A stretch of DNA of 64,000 bases, taken from assembly GCF_000590475.1 (NCBI RefSeq), contig NZ_CP007441.1, positions 3,850,660 to 3,914,659 on the forward strand, in the 5' to 3' direction. This DNA comes from Stutzerimonas stutzeri (lineage in GTDB: Bacteria > Pseudomonadota > Gammaproteobacteria > Pseudomonadales > Pseudomonadaceae). This document shows positions 62,363 through 64,000 of the stretch, in pieces; the first letter of the stretch is position 1, and each line of letters begins with the position of its first letter. A model generated the notes under the pieces. The model ran no database searches. It saw nothing but the letters and a program-made list of their open reading frames with translations, and had not been told where the DNA came from. The translations under genes and the position numbers were made by a program.

Positions 62363-63283
62363 ATGAACACCATCACCCCCTCCCCGCTACAAGCGCCACC
62401 CGGGCACTGGCTGGTGCGTATCGGTGGTTTCCGTCTGCTGGTGCAGCGCCGCGGCTTGCTGGTCGGGCTTGGCCTGACGGTAGCGCTCGCGGTCGCGCTG
62501 CTCTGGCTGATGGCCGCCGGCACCGCGCTGACGCCCTGGCAGGCCTTGCAGGCTTCGCTGGGCAATGGGCGCGCGGCGCTGGGGGCTGCCGGCTGCCTGT
62601 TGCAGACGCTGGCGCGCAACCGCCTGGCGACGCCCGGGGTGATCGGCATCGATGACGGGGCGACCGCCTTGCCAACCAGCCTGGCGCCACCGATGCTGGC
62701 GCTGTCCGGCGCTACCACTGCGGCGGTGCTGACCTTCGCCCTGGCCATGGGCGCCGGCGGGCGGGGCTATAACCTGCTGCTGGCGCGCGCCGACATCGAT
62801 GCGGCCAACGCCGCCTATCCATGGACGGTCGGCAGCCTCAATGCACGGCCGGCGCAATCGGTCTGGCTGCTCGCGATCGGCGTCGTCGTCGGCTTGCCCC
62901 TGGCCAAGCTGCTGGGTCACCCGCTGGCCTCGATGCGCTTTTCCGACAATGTCGCCACCGGCCTCGGCATCCATCTGTCTCGCATGCGCGTAGCAAGCCT
63001 GGCGCTGACCGTCTGGCTCACCGCGCTGGCCGTGGCAGTCGTCGGCCCGGTCGGGCTGACCGCCCTGGTCGCGCCTGAGACGGCGCGCTATCTGTGTCGC
63101 CAGCAGGGCGTGCCGATCCTGAATTCGGCGCTGGCCGGTGCCCTGCTGATGCTGATCGCCGATTGGGCCGGGCGCACGCTGCTCGCGCCAGTGGAGATCC
63201 CAGTGGGCATCATCATGGCGATCATCGGCGGCCCTTACCTGCTGTGGATCCTCCTACGCCAATCTTCCCGGACGCTGTCATGA
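62363..63283 (+). CDS. FecCD-family permease, shortened
   Basis: 306 aa, one open frame, overlapping the ATPase start as ATGA. FecCD blocks: LGAAGCLLQTLARNRLATPGVIGIDDGATA, LLLARADIDAANAAYPWTVGSLN, SMRFSDNVATGLGIHLSRMR, VAVVGPVGLTALVAPETARYL, EIPVGIIMAIIGGPYLLWIL. The family is usually 340-350 aa. Here the LRLPRLL..GA stretch before LQTLARN is absent and another segment before LLLARAD is short, so two membrane-helix parts appear lost. Function is doubtful even though the frame is intact. Confidence 0.75.
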   Translation: MNTITPSPLQAPPGHWLVRIGGFRLLVQRRGLLVGLGLTVALAVALLWLMAAGTALTPWQALQASLGNGRAALGAAGCLLQTLARNRLATPGVIGIDDGATALPTSLAPPMLALSGATTAAVLTFALAMGAGGRGYNLLLARADIDAANAAYPWTVGSLNARPAQSVWLLAIGVVVGLPLAKLLGHPLASMRFSDNVATGLGIHLSRMRVASLALTVWLTALAVAVVGPVGLTALVAPETARYLCRQQGVPILNSALAGALLMLIADWAGRTLLAPVEIPVGIIMAIIGGPYLLWILLRQSSRTLS

Positions 63284-64000
63284 GCGAAATTCCTTCCATC
63301 CTGATCGACGGTGCCCGCGCCGAGTCCCGTCTCGAAGCGCGCCAGCTGAGCATGGGCTATGGCGATACCGCGGTGCTGCGCGACCTCGATCTGCAGCTGC
63401 CCAGCGGCCAGGTCACCGCCATCGTCGGCCCCAACGGCTGCGGCAAATCCACGCTGCTGGCGGGACTGGCGAGGCTGCACAAGCCCAGCGCTGGCGCCGT
63501 GCTGCTCAATGGCGAGGCGATCAATCGTCTGCCAACCCGGGAGGTCGCGCGCCAACTTGCGCTGCTGCCGCAGGACGCCAGCGCGCCGGACGGACTGACT
63601 GTCGCCGAACTGATCCGCTTCGGTCGCCAGCCCCATCAGCGCCTGCTGCACCAGTGGAGCGAGCGCGACCAGGCGATCGTCGAGGCGGCGCTGCAGGTCG
63701 CCAACCTCACCGAACTGGCCGACCGCCCGCTGCAGTCGATGTCCGGCGGCCAGCGCCAGCGCGCCTGGATCGCCATGGCCATTGCCCAGGACACCCCGCT
63801 GCTGCTGCTCGACGAACCGACGTCGGCGCTGGACCTGGGCCATCAGATCGAGGTGTTCGAGCTCATCCGCCAGCTCGCCGCCGCCGGCAAGACCGTGGTC
63901 ATGGTCGTGCATGACCTGGCCAGCGCCTGCCATTACGCCGATCACCTGGTCGCCATGCAGAACGGACGGGTGATCGCCGAGGGCGTGCCCAACGAAGTGG
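63280..64000 (+). CDS. ABC transporter ATPase (FecE/FepC type), truncated by window end
   Basis: About 240 residues visible; the gene continues past 64000. Walker A is GPNGCGKSTLLAGL, Q-loop LLPQDASAP, signature SMSGGQRQRAWIAMAIAQ, Walker B LLLLDEPTSALDLG, H-loop MVVHDLA. The spacing and RFGRQPHQ block fit iron-siderophore importer ATPases. Overlaps the permease by 4 bp. It looks intact, unlike the permeases before it. Confidence 0.92.
   Translation, partial: MSEIPSILIDGARAESRLEARQLSMGYGDTAVLRDLDLQLPSGQVTAIVGPNGCGKSTLLAGLARLHKPSAGAVLLNGEAINRLPTREVARQLALLPQDASAPDGLTVAELIRFGRQPHQRLLHQWSERDQAIVEAALQVANLTELADRPLQSMSGGQRQRAWIAMAIAQDTPLLLLDEPTSALDLGHQIEVFELIRQLAAAGKTVVMVVHDLASACHYADHLVAMQNGRVIAEGVPNEV

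Overview
The window looks like a chromosomal segment of a gamma-proteobacterial Pseudomonas of the stutzeri group (Stutzerimonas). This rests on protein similarity recalled from memory and on gene order: ygiQ, alr, dnaB, rplI, DUF2232, rpsR, rpsF, rlmB, rnr, purA, hisZ, hflC, hflK, hflX, hfq, miaA, mutL, amiB, tsaE, nnrD, queG follows the order of the P. aeruginosa chromosome. The backbone is GC-rich, with Shine-Dalgarno starts, ATGA overlaps and REP-like palindromes. No database search was possible.

Region 1 (27-12391) is ygiQ plus a roughly 10-kb AT-richer integrated island. A tyrosine integrase lies next to one end, and a 62-bp perfect repeat (2319-2380 and 12314-12375) inside a longer imperfect repeat marks the attachment sites. 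The target is the 5' end of ygiQ: one copy restores the gene, and the other is an orphan ygiQ start beside alr. The cargo is an SF2-helicase-like ATPase, two 126-bp direct repeats, a DUF4145 zinc-ribbon protein, a serine resolvase with its own inverted-repeat site, and a two-gene reverse transcriptase operon on the minus strand. The paired RTs (424 aa and about 659 aa, ATGA overlap) fit the anti-phage system DRT3 (UG3 + UG8). Directly downstream on the same strand is a structured, gene-free stretch with a (CA)n tract next to a hairpin, a good candidate for the DRT3 non-coding template RNA. This is the most interesting part of the window.

Region 2 (12400-41415) is housekeeping: cell wall (alr, mpl, amiB), replication and repair (dnaB, mutL), ribosome and RNA (rplI, rpsR, rpsF, rlmB, rnr, hfq, miaA, queG, tsaE, two tRNA-Leu), purine and histidine synthesis (purA, hisZ), membrane protease control (hflK, hflC), metabolite repair (nnrD) and prenyl-FMN (ubiX). 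Local oddities are decayed WYL-regulator and VOC genes between alr and dnaB, a soluble hybrid histidine kinase between rpsF and rlmB, and an rpsF leader that can sequester its own ribosome binding site.

Region 3 (41600-49510) carries ethanolamine catabolism: aldehyde dehydrogenase, permease behind a consensus sigma-54 promoter, and EutB/EutC ammonia-lyase. A RidA-like protein, MtfA peptidase and inorganic pyrophosphatase follow.

Region 4 (49880-60474) is a tannin/gallate catabolic cluster: exported tannase-family esterase, MFS aromatic-acid importer, gallate dioxygenase, a metallo-beta-lactamase-fold lipoprotein, a LysR regulator, galB-galC-galD, and a DUF1932 dehydrogenase. It would convert galloyl esters through gallate and 4-oxalomesaconate to pyruvate and oxaloacetate. 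A 31-bp near-repeat occurs upstream of both the esterase and the transporter.

Region 5 (60600-64000) is a FecB/FecCD-type iron or cobalamin ABC importer. One permease gene is frameshifted and internally deleted, the second is short, and the ATPase runs off the end of the window.
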